Assembly (NCBI GenBank): GCA_016929795.1
Contig: JAFGIA010000143.1
Coordinates: forward strand, 1-6,743
DNA length: 6,743 nt
Source: Anaerolineae bacterium
GTDB lineage: Bacteria > Chloroflexota > Anaerolineae > JAAYZQ01
Direction: 5' to 3'
Made by a program: the position numbers and the translations under genes. Positions 1-5,819 of this stretch are shown piece after piece; the first letter of the stretch is position 1, and every line of letters starts with the position of its first letter. The notes beneath the pieces were generated by a model that saw nothing but the letters and a program-made list of their open reading frames with translations, searched no databases and had not been told where the DNA came from.

Positions 1-2
1 GC

Positions 3-149
3 GATCCAACGCCGAGCCCCGAGGATGTGGCGGTGACACGCCAGATCGCCGAGGCAGGCAAGTTGCTCGACGTGGAGGTGCTCGACCATCTGATCATTGG
101 CCAGCAGCGGTTCGTCAGCTTGAAAGAGCGGGGGCTAGGCTTTGGATAG
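3..149 (+). CDS. radC: RadC-family JAMM/MPN domain protein, C-terminal end (5' partial)
   Basis: The reading frame is open from the window edge and ends at TAG 147-149, giving 48 visible residues. They begin [20 protein letters not shown] and continue through [12 protein letters not shown] to [12 protein letters not shown]. This is the typical RadC ending, in which the H-x-H-P-S-G-D-P-x-P-S-x-x-D metal-binding signature runs into two helices and the strands DHLIIG and FVSLKERG. The aspartate of PED (visible residue 8) is the expected third metal ligand of the JAMM motif; the two histidines lie just outside the window. RadC proteins were first linked to DNA repair, but that role is disputed and their biochemical activity is not settled. 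The family call is strong because the ending is near consensus. The start, N-terminal helix-hairpin-helix region and promoter cannot be seen. The next gene on the same strand overlaps the stop region, which suggests co-transcription. Confidence 0.88.
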   Translation, partial: DPTPSPEDVAVTRQIAEAGKLLDVEVLDHLIIGQQRFVSLKERGLGFG

Positions 150-570
150 GGGCAGAGGCCTGTGGGGCGGTGGCGGGCGTGCACGCGACCTGGCTCTCGC
201 CAGCGCGCTGGGGTTGGTGGTGGTGCTCGCTGCCTTTCTGGCAGGCTGGCGCGATGCCGCGGCGTTTGGCCTGGCGGTGATTGTGATCCTCGACCTGCTC
301 ATCGTGCTGCGCGGCCGGATGGGCGCGCAGTCCCGTGTCGCTACCAAGGAGGAACCGGCCATGACGCAGGAGTGGCCTGATATCACTTACGAACAGGCGC
401 TGGCCGCCTTTGAAGCAGGTGAAAAGCTCTACCTGGGTGGGCGCATCTTTTTGGTGCGCCAGGCGCTGCGCGAGGATGCGCAGGGCCTGGTCCTGTGGGT
501 CACCGACGAGCGCACCCTCGGTGATCACGGGCTGCTGCTTTACGCCGACGGCTATTTTAAAGCCCGATAG
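142..570 (+). CDS. Small protein with two membrane helices and a short soluble C-terminal domain, unknown function
   Basis: The 142-codon frame opens with TTG at 142, overlapping the last 8 bases of radC, and ends at TAG 568-570. Residues about 17-36 and 38-56 are hydrophobic and would form a tight helical hairpin in the membrane. Arginines flank both sides (R3, R5, R13, R15, then R57, R59), which favours both ends being cytoplasmic. Residues 74-142 form a soluble segment that starts [20 protein letters not shown] and ends with the strands [18 protein letters not shown] and [11 protein letters not shown], consistent with a small alpha/beta fold. I do not recognise the family. The start is uncertain: no good ribosome site precedes TTG 142, but a strong one precedes the in-frame ATG at 361, so the gene may really begin there (69 aa), or two products may be made. 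The membrane helices look real, which argues that the upstream part is coding. The position directly after radC suggests shared transcription but says little about function. Confidence 0.6.
   Translation: MDRGRGLWGGGGRARDLALASALGLVVVLAAFLAGWRDAAAFGLAVIVILDLLIVLRGRMGAQSRVATKEEPAMTQEWPDITYEQALAAFEAGEKLYLGGRIFLVRQALREDAQGLVLWVTDERTLGDHGLLLYADGYFKAR
346..363 (+). promoter_or_regulatory. Strong internal Shine-Dalgarno sequence and in-frame ATG
   Basis: AAGGAGGA at 346-353 lies 7 bases before an ATG at 361-363 that is in frame with the two-helix protein above. This is close to a perfect match to the anti-Shine-Dalgarno sequence and far better than anything before TTG 142. Starting here would give a 69-residue soluble protein without the membrane hairpin. 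Either this is the only real start and the upstream frame is not translated, or it is an internal start giving a soluble second product. Confidence 0.6.
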
Positions 571-579
571 CGCGGTCTG

Positions 580-651
580 TTGGAAGGCTGGAAGAGTGGA
601 AGGCTGGAAGGCGGCCGCACGCAGTCCGGCTTTGACCTTCCAGCCTTCCAA
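580..651. repeat. Direct plus inverted copies of a 15-bp element; possible bidirectional terminator
   Basis: TGGAAGGCTGGAA occurs twice in direct orientation, at 581-593 and 597-609, with a 16-base period. The reverse complement lies at 636-651 (CCTTCCAGCCTTCCAA). The right arm pairs perfectly over 15 bases with 597-611 (loop of 24 bases) or, alternatively, over 15 bases with 580-594 (loop of 42 bases). The element fills the 102-base spacer between two convergent genes, where a transcript hairpin could end transcription from both sides. No T-run follows the stem in either direction, so a standard intrinsic terminator is not shown. It may instead be one member of a dispersed intergenic repeat family, which cannot be tested from one window. 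Confidence 0.8.
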
Positions 652-672
652 TCACACATAGTCGGGCGTATC

Positions 673-2337
673 TCAGACGTAGCTGTGGTAGATCGGCTCG
701 TACATCTGCTCTTTGACGTAGGCCAGGATGTCATCGGGCCGGGGCACGGTGTTGAGCCCTCGATCGTAGGCCACCTCGGCCGTCTTGGCGGCAATGTGCG
801 CTGATACCTGGCGAATGTTAGCCAGCGACGGGTAGATTCGCCCCTGGGCCAGGTCTTCCTCCGACACCAGGTCGGCCAGGACGCGCGCTGAGGCAAAGAA
901 CATCTCGTCGGGCACACGCGTGGCGCCCGAGACTACGATGCCCAGGCCAATGCCGGGAAAGACATAGGCGTTGTTGCCCTGGCCGGGCACAAAAGTCTTG
1001 CCCCCGAGAGTGACAGGCGGGAAGGGGCTGCCGCTGGCAAAGACGCAGCGGCCGTGAGTGCCCCCGTAGGCCTGCTCGGCTGTGCACTCGGCCTTGGACG
1101 TGGGGTTCGACAGGGCAAAGATGATCGGCCGGTCGTTCAACTGGGCCATCCGCGCCAGCACCGACTGGGTAAAGGTGCCCGCCTGTCCCGACACGCCGAT
1201 GAGGCCCGTAGGCTTGATGGCGTTCACGGCGCCCAAAAAGTCGGCCACCGGCGCGTGCTCGTGGGCGTAGGGCACCTTGTGCGGGGCGATCTTGTCCCGG
1301 CCGCTGACCACCAGGCCGCTGGAATCAAAGAGCCAGAGCCGGCCGCGCGCCTCTTCTTCCGTCAGGCCTTCGGCCACCATGGCCGACACGATCAGGTCGG
1401 CGATGCCCGTCGCCGCCTCGCCAGCCCCCATGAAGAGGATGCGCTGCTCGGGCAGCTTGCCGCCGGTGATGCGCAGGGCCGAATAGATGCCGGCCAGCGC
1501 CACACCGCCGGTGCCCTGGATATCGTCGTTAAAGGTGCACAGCCGGTCGCGGTACTTGGTCAGCAGCCGGAAGGCATTGATGTTGGCAAAGTCCTCGAAC
1601 TGGACCAGGACGTTGGGGAATACTTCCTGGGTGGCGACCATAAACTCTTCCACCAGGTCGTCGTAGGCCGCGCCGCGCAGCCTCTTTTGCCGGATGCCGA
1701 TGTAGAGGGGGTTGTCGAGCAGTTTCTCGTTGTCGGTGCCCACGTCCAGCGTCACCGGCAGGCACACCGACGGGTGCACGCCGGCACAGGCGGTGTAGAG
1801 TGCCAGCTTGCCCACCGGGATGCCCATGCCGTCGGCGCCCAGGTCACCCAGGCCCAGGATGCGCTCGCCGTCGGTGACGACAATCACTCGCACGTCGGAG
1901 CAGGGCCAGTTGCGCAGCACCTCGGCTACCCGACCCCGGTCATGGGCCGAAATGTAGATGCCACGCGGCCGGCGGAAGATGCGGCCATACTCCTGGCATC
2001 CCTGGCCCACGGTGGGCGTGTAGATGATGGGCATCATCTCTTCGACGTGGTCCACCACTACGCGGTAAAAGAGCGTCTCGTTACGGTCCAGGAGGGCGAT
2101 CATGTGGATATACTTTTCCAGCGCGTTCGGCTTGGCGTAAAAGTTCTCCATGACGCGTGTGACCTGCTCTTCGATGGTGTGGATGTGGGGCGGCAGCAGT
2201 CCGCGCAGGCCCAGGGCGTCCCTCTCCTCTGCGGTAAAGGCGGTGCCCTTGTTCAGGGCCGGGTTGTGCAGCAGCTCAGTTCCTGTCTGGCACCCGATGT
2301 TGGGTGCCGGTGCTTGGGTCGTACCAGATTCAGACAT
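673..2337 (-). CDS. maeA: Malic enzyme (malate dehydrogenase, oxaloacetate-decarboxylating), probably NAD-dependent
   Basis: This 554-residue protein is complete and of normal length for the large bacterial and eukaryotic malic enzyme type. It converts malate to pyruvate and CO2 with reduction of NAD(P), in the cytoplasm, joining the TCA cycle to pyruvate metabolism. The catalytic tyrosine is Y106 in YTPTVGQGC and the catalytic lysine is K177 in GIPVGKLALYTA. Their 71-residue spacing equals that of Tyr112 and Lys183 in human ME2. Metal ligands are E248 and D249 in QFEDFANINAF and D272 in FNDDIQGTGG. The nucleotide-binding loop is GAGEAATG (304-311), followed by an acidic residue, D338, at the end of the next strand (LFDSSGLV), which is compatible with NAD but does not settle cofactor choice. 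The C-terminal signatures FALSNPTSKAEC, VFASGSPFPPV and PGQGNNAYVFPGIGLG are intact. The ATG at 2337 is preceded by GGGAG at 2343-2347. A promoter lies just upstream. I see no damaged motif. Confidence 0.97.
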   Translation of the reverse strand: MSESGTTQAPAPNIGCQTGTELLHNPALNKGTAFTAEERDALGLRGLLPPHIHTIEEQVTRVMENFYAKPNALEKYIHMIALLDRNETLFYRVVVDHVEEMMPIIYTPTVGQGCQEYGRIFRRPRGIYISAHDRGRVAEVLRNWPCSDVRVIVVTDGERILGLGDLGADGMGIPVGKLALYTACAGVHPSVCLPVTLDVGTDNEKLLDNPLYIGIRQKRLRGAAYDDLVEEFMVATQEVFPNVLVQFEDFANINAFRLLTKYRDRLCTFNDDIQGTGGVALAGIYSALRITGGKLPEQRILFMGAGEAATGIADLIVSAMVAEGLTEEEARGRLWLFDSSGLVVSGRDKIAPHKVPYAHEHAPVADFLGAVNAIKPTGLIGVSGQAGTFTQSVLARMAQLNDRPIIFALSNPTSKAECTAEQAYGGTHGRCVFASGSPFPPVTLGGKTFVPGQGNNAYVFPGIGLGIVVSGATRVPDEMFFASARVLADLVSEEDLAQGRIYPSLANIRQVSAHIAAKTAEVAYDRGLNTVPRPDDILAYVKEQMYEPIYHSYV

Positions 2338-2363
2338 CTTTTCTCCCTGTGAAATGTAAAATC

Positions 2364-2399
2364 AGATCAGAGAATACACCCTTTTCGAGCTGGTGTCAA
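2364..2399 (-). promoter_or_regulatory. Sigma-70-type promoter of the malic enzyme gene
   Basis: On the - strand a perfect -35 box TTGACA (2394-2399) is followed by a 17-base spacer and a -10 box TATTCT (2371-2376, four of six consensus bases). Transcription would start near 2364, giving a leader of about 27 bases before the ATG at 2337, which includes the GGGAG ribosome site. It lies in the 107-base gap between the malic enzyme and DUF362 genes, so malic enzyme expression need not depend on readthrough from upstream. The gap is clearly more A/T-rich than the genes either side. I see no obvious operator palindrome over it. Confidence 0.72.
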
Positions 2400-2444
2400 G
2401 CTACGACCACGAAATTGCGCGCTCTTGGGCATATTCCTGACGAA

Positions 2445-3569
2445 TTAGTAGAGTGCCAGGTGATCCTCCGGCGACGGCGGGCAGCCGGGGATGTAGGGCA
2501 GACCGTGCCGCTCGGCCAGGGCGCGGGTGCAGTGGCCGTAGCACACGATGCGGCCGGTGGCGGCGGGTGGGAGCTCTTTGTCCTGGCCCATGATCACGTC
2601 GGTGCGGTGCAGGATGCAGCGCCAGGTGCCGGTCACGATGTGGCGGGGCGAGCGCCACAGTGCCGCGGCACCGTCGTGCATGCTCTCCAGGCAGCGCGAG
2701 CAGGTGCTGGCCGCGGCGTGGATGTGGACGTTGGCGATGGTCACCACTTTGGGCGTCGTGAAGCGGATGTGAATCTGGTCGACGTCCTCGCCGACGACGC
2801 GGTAGGGGACGCGCGACAGGTGCGGCACCCTCGCCAGCGGGATCGAGACCAGGTCGCAGCAGGCGACGTCGACGGCCAGCACGTCGCGCCCGGCGACGAT
2901 CAGGCGGGGGTGGCGGGTGCGGCCGTCGGTCGGGCCTGTGCCATCCATGCCGACGATGCCGTCGACGATGGTCAGGTCGGGGCGCACGGCCTCGAGCAGC
3001 GCCGGGATGGCGCGGTGGATGCCCGGGTCGCGGTGGAAATGGACCTTGGTGGCGGCGGGGAGCAGCCCTTTCTGGTTCTTGCAGCCCAGCGTGACGCCGG
3101 CTTGCACGTGGGTCTTGAGCTTGGGCACGTTGATGTACTCGTGGGTCTGGAGCAGGGCAGGCAGGCGCAGCGTGCCGTAGGGCCAGGGCACCTCGATCCG
3201 CTCTGCCTCGTCGAGGTTTACCACGCGCGCGCCGTAGCGGTGCGCCAGGTTGATCACGCCGGTCTCGGCCAGCACCCGGGCCGTGTCGGCCCCGGCGAGC
3301 GCGCTTTCTCCGATCGTGATCTCGTAGCCGTCGAATACGCGCAGCAGCGCTTCGATAAAGCGCAGATCGGTGATCGACGCGCGCGACGTGCCGCCCAGTG
3401 GCAGCCAGCGGGGCAGGGTGAGCAGGTTGGGCTTGAGCAGGATCTGGTGCCGGCGGGGGTGATAGTCGAGCAGGCGCAGCGCCTCGGCGATGTGTGCCTC
3501 GGCCGTGCGGTAGGTGCTGCGCACGACGGCGACGGTGGGTGGGTCCTGTGGGGGTGGTACGTCAGCCAT
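2445..3569 (-). CDS. DUF362 domain protein with cysteine-containing C-terminal tail
   Basis: This 374-residue protein is read from ATG 3569, which has a GAGGG ribosome site at 3573-3577, to TAA 2445-2447. The frame stays open a further 71 codons upstream, but that stretch is low-complexity and overlaps the neighbouring gene, and the domain itself begins at residue 12 (TVAVVRSTY). DUF362 hallmarks in order are ILLKPNLL (43-50), ITIGESALAG (84-93), INVPKLKTH (146-154), GCKNQKGLLP (162-171), IVDGIVGMDGTGPTDG (201-216) and a VAGRDVLAVDVACCDLV segment (225-241). The tail carries C290-x2-C293, then C343-x3-C347, then GCPP with C363. Such cysteines could bind a metal or Fe-S cluster, but the spacing is not a standard ferredoxin motif. 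Members of this family have no agreed reaction. No signal peptide or membrane helix is seen, so it is probably cytoplasmic. It lies 107 bases upstream of the malic enzyme gene on the same strand; a shared pathway is not shown. Confidence 0.9.
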   Translation of the reverse strand: MADVPPPQDPPTVAVVRSTYRTAEAHIAEALRLLDYHPRRHQILLKPNLLTLPRWLPLGGTSRASITDLRFIEALLRVFDGYEITIGESALAGADTARVLAETGVINLAHRYGARVVNLDEAERIEVPWPYGTLRLPALLQTHEYINVPKLKTHVQAGVTLGCKNQKGLLPAATKVHFHRDPGIHRAIPALLEAVRPDLTIVDGIVGMDGTGPTDGRTRHPRLIVAGRDVLAVDVACCDLVSIPLARVPHLSRVPYRVVGEDVDQIHIRFTTPKVVTIANVHIHAAASTCSRCLESMHDGAAALWRSPRHIVTGTWRCILHRTDVIMGQDKELPPAATGRIVCYGHCTRALAERHGLPYIPGCPPSPEDHLALY

Positions 3570-3714
3570 GTTCCCTCTGCCCTCTAGGGCCTGCCTGCAC
3601 CGGGCGGGGGACCGGGGCGAGGTCTGCATCGCGGGCGGGCCGGAGCGCAAGTGCTTGAGGCGCAGAGCGCCCGGGACGACGGCGAGTGCCTGGAAAAGAA
3701 GGCAGCATGCTGTG
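3570..3714. other. GC-rich spacer between the membrane TPR-like gene and the DUF362 gene
   Basis: This 145-base spacer is very GC-rich (47 of 60 bases in 3601-3660). It shows no clear promoter for the DUF362 gene. GCCCT-CT-AGGGC at 3579-3590 is a short inverted repeat 10 bases before the DUF362 ATG; it could be an operator half-site pair or chance in GC-rich DNA. The perfect palindrome CAGCATGCTG (3703-3712) sits just after the stop of the upstream gene and is followed on the - strand by a C/T tract containing TTTT, but its stem is too short for a convincing terminator. Readthrough from the upstream pair into the DUF362 gene is therefore possible. Confidence 0.45.
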
Positions 3715-5808
3715 CTAGGGAAGCGGGCGGCGGATCTCGGCATCGACCCACACGGCACGATCCAGGAAAGCCGTGGGGCCATTGTCGACGACCAGGTAGA
3801 TGTAGTGCAGTGGAATGTGGATGGGTAGAGGAGAAATGATCATCTTGATCCGTTCCGTGTCCCACGATGGTGGATATGCCTGGTCACGTACCGAGATCAT
3901 GGTGAAGGCCCCTAGTCCCAGGCCGCCTATACGTGATTGGGCGCTTGAACGCTCTACTGGAGAGGGTGTCGGAGCATCCTGAGTGTCAGGCTCCAGGACA
4001 ATGCTGAAATTGGCATCTCCTCGGGCCGAGTCCTTCAGGAATCCGATCCGCGCAAAGAAATAGTCGCCGCTCTCCAGCTCGAGATCACGGATATTGTACT
4101 TGCCCACGACGATGCCCTGCGCGATCCAGGGCGGGTTGGTGAGCAGCACATCGTATGCTTCCTCGCCGTCTTCGAGTACCGCGCTATGCTGGATCTCGAC
4201 ACGACCCATGGTATAGTCCGCGCCATAGGCACTGGCAGTGGCATACGCTTCAGGAGTTACTGCTGCAGAGTAGTAAAAGAACCAGGTGGCCTGACTGGCC
4301 CGATACACCAAATCGTACAGTACCGTGTAGCATGGCTCGTAGGCGAGCGTTTGCACTGGTGTTTCCTGCTCGTTGCCGTGGCTATCTCGGGCATAGATCT
4401 TGTACTCGAGACCGGGCGAGGACGGGGCGACGATGGAGGAGCGGTACTTCTGGTCCTCAAAAGGCTCCATGTCGACTTGGTTCCACGCAGAGCGGCGCCC
4501 CTGTCGTGTCCACAACTGCACGACCTCGACAGCACAGTCGTCTGTTACAGAAGCCTTCAGCCAAACCTCGTCCCCAGGACAGATGTCGGCTGCAGCTTGT
4601 GCGGTCGAGTCGTCTGCCCTGGTCTTTAGCTCGCTGGAGATCTCCTTGACCGTGGGCGGGCCCTGATCGGCGAGCACGGTGAGTGGCTCTCTCGCACTCG
4701 CCTGCCACTCGTTGAGGACTGCCAACAACGACCATTTGCCAGGCACATCTGGAGCTCGCCAATTGTAGGTGATGGCCTGTTCGCCTTCCACACGACCAGC
4801 GTACACCGGCTGGCGTTCTGCATGGCTGTCAATAGCGTATAGATCCACGTAGCCCGGCTCCGTCGCCAAAATACGAAGGGGCAACGCGTCACCGGTGCAG
4901 CAAGTTCCAGGATAGTCATCGGGTAGTTGAATCAAGACGCCTGGTGCGGGTGGTGGTGGCGTTGGGACAGGGATGCTGTCTATTGCAGCGGGCGGTCGCA
5001 TCAACTGACAGACGATGAGGGTCAGAGTAAGGAGCGCCACAGCAAGCAAGATCCCGAGCAGGGTGAGCTCGGTGTGAGTTCTAAGAAAGCCGAACAGAGG
5101 CCAAGGAGGGAGCCACCCTGTGCCAGGTTGTGGAGGCGGCTGTGAGGGAGCTGGACTCCGGAGGGGGAGTGTAGGTGCTGGAGCGGTTGATTGCGATGCA
5201 ACACCGATCTGGCAACGCCGGTTTCGATAGCGTGGGATATCGAATACGCTCATCAGCCGAGACGGTATGAATCCAGGCTCGCGTCCTGATTTCTCGAGTA
5301 GATCCTCAGCCTGCGTTTCTGCAGCATCCGCCGCGTCCGCGTATTGTCGCCGCCGAATAGGGTTTTGATCTGTCTCTGCCAGCGCTCGATAATAGGTCGA
5401 GATGTTGAGGCGCGAGGTGGCCTCTTCTGCAGAAAGACGCAGGGAGATGTGTAATTCAGTGGCTCGCTCACTTTCCTCAACAGCTTTTTTCAAGTGCGAT
5501 ATCTTTCGGGGAGCTTGGTCTTCCAGTGATGCAACTGCATAGTACAAGGTTGAGGCGTTGTTGAGAACCGCGGCCAGATCTGCGGTCATGTCCAATTCGC
5601 GGTAGAGGTCCTCGGCTTCTTCAATCGCAGATTTGGCATGCTCCAGAAGTTCCATCTTCTTGTCGGGGGTATTTACCTGCTGTGCCAGCTTGCTGTACCA
5701 GGTTGCGAGTCTTGTGAGGATTGCCGCCAGCCACACGTCGTGGCCGCCACGACGGAATGCATCAACTGCTTGCTCGCCCCAACGCACTGCTTTCCAGAAA
5801 TCAGTCAC
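3715..5808 (-). CDS. Single-pass membrane protein: TPR-like cytoplasmic domain, transmembrane helix, beta-rich extracellular region
   Basis: The 697-residue product starts with GTG 5808-5806 inside the stop of the upstream NTPase gene, with GAGG at 5816-5819 seven bases before it. Residues about 1-175 are amphipathic helix pairs resembling degenerate TPR units (for example AILTRLATWYSKLAQ, AVLNNASTLYYAVASL, TSRLNISTYYRALAE). Residues 205-236 are proline-rich. About 248-268 is one transmembrane helix (LLGILLAVALLTLTLIV). Arginines at 193, 195, 197, 198 and 243 on the N-terminal side favour a cytoplasmic N-terminus. A second proline-rich linker covers 272-290. The outside part seems to hold a beta-rich unit (about 290-380), an Ig-like unit (about 384-485, with VWLKASVTDDCAVEVVQLW and YKIYARDSHGN) and a last beta-sandwich (about 490-697, with GDYFFARIGFLKDSARGDAN and LDRAVWVDAEI) recalling NPCBM-type carbohydrate-binding modules. 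Fold assignments are inference. A role as membrane sensor or scaffold for the coupled NTPase fits. No catalytic motif is seen. Confidence 0.87.
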   Translation of the reverse strand: MTDFWKAVRWGEQAVDAFRRGGHDVWLAAILTRLATWYSKLAQQVNTPDKKMELLEHAKSAIEEAEDLYRELDMTADLAAVLNNASTLYYAVASLEDQAPRKISHLKKAVEESERATELHISLRLSAEEATSRLNISTYYRALAETDQNPIRRRQYADAADAAETQAEDLLEKSGREPGFIPSRLMSVFDIPRYRNRRCQIGVASQSTAPAPTLPLRSPAPSQPPPQPGTGWLPPWPLFGFLRTHTELTLLGILLAVALLTLTLIVCQLMRPPAAIDSIPVPTPPPPAPGVLIQLPDDYPGTCCTGDALPLRILATEPGYVDLYAIDSHAERQPVYAGRVEGEQAITYNWRAPDVPGKWSLLAVLNEWQASAREPLTVLADQGPPTVKEISSELKTRADDSTAQAAADICPGDEVWLKASVTDDCAVEVVQLWTRQGRRSAWNQVDMEPFEDQKYRSSIVAPSSPGLEYKIYARDSHGNEQETPVQTLAYEPCYTVLYDLVYRASQATWFFYYSAAVTPEAYATASAYGADYTMGRVEIQHSAVLEDGEEAYDVLLTNPPWIAQGIVVGKYNIRDLELESGDYFFARIGFLKDSARGDANFSIVLEPDTQDAPTPSPVERSSAQSRIGGLGLGAFTMISVRDQAYPPSWDTERIKMIISPLPIHIPLHYIYLVVDNGPTAFLDRAVWVDAEIRRPLP
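5005..5067 (-). other. Segment encoding the single transmembrane helix
   Basis: This encodes residues about 248-268 of the membrane TPR-like protein, an uninterrupted run of leucine, isoleucine, valine, alanine and threonine flanked by two proline-rich linkers. It is the only convincing membrane span in the protein and separates the helical N-terminal part from the beta-rich C-terminal part. It lies too far from the N-terminus to be a cleavable signal peptide and acts as a signal anchor. Confidence 0.85.
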
Positions 5809-5819
5809 TTGTACGCCTC
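5805..5819 (-). promoter_or_regulatory. GTGA start/stop overlap with ribosome site: translational coupling
   Basis: On the - strand the last codons of the NTPase gene read TAC AAG TGA, and the downstream gene starts GTG ACT GAT using the final G of AAG and the TG of the stop, a four-base overlap. GAGG (5816-5819) lies seven bases before the GTG. This arrangement usually means the same or a re-initiating ribosome makes both proteins, which favours balanced amounts and physical interaction. No slippery heptamer is present at the junction, so programmed frameshifting is not suggested. Confidence 0.75.

Noticed and set aside
115..651. - strand open frame of 178 codons across the convergent spacer and the small + strand gene
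   Set aside because: It is antisense to radC and the small membrane gene, begins inside the inverted repeat and has no recognisable domain.
1054..2352. Long + strand open frame (432 codons) opposite the malic enzyme
   Set aside because: It is fully antisense to a complete enzyme with intact catalytic motifs. Its translation is rich in histidine, glycine, valine and alanine, as expected from the complement of GC-rich coding DNA, with no recognisable domain.
2304..3587. Long + strand open frame (427 codons) opposite the DUF362 gene
   Set aside because: It is the antisense shadow of the DUF362 gene and has a repetitive G/A/V/D/Q composition. The DUF362 frame has clear family motifs.
3703..3712. 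CAGCATGCTG palindrome as an intrinsic terminator after the membrane protein gene
   Set aside because: A perfect 10-base palindrome leaves only about three base pairs of stem after loop formation, and the following pyrimidine tract has only one TTTT run.
3570..3782. 71-codon N-terminal extension of the DUF362 frame
   Set aside because: The extension overlaps the end of the upstream gene, is low-complexity, precedes the normal start of the domain and has a worse ribosome site than ATG 3569.
4186..4629. + strand open frames opposite the extracellular part of the membrane protein
   Set aside because: They are antisense to a 697-residue frame with consistent domain layout and translational coupling. 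Their own translations show no domain.
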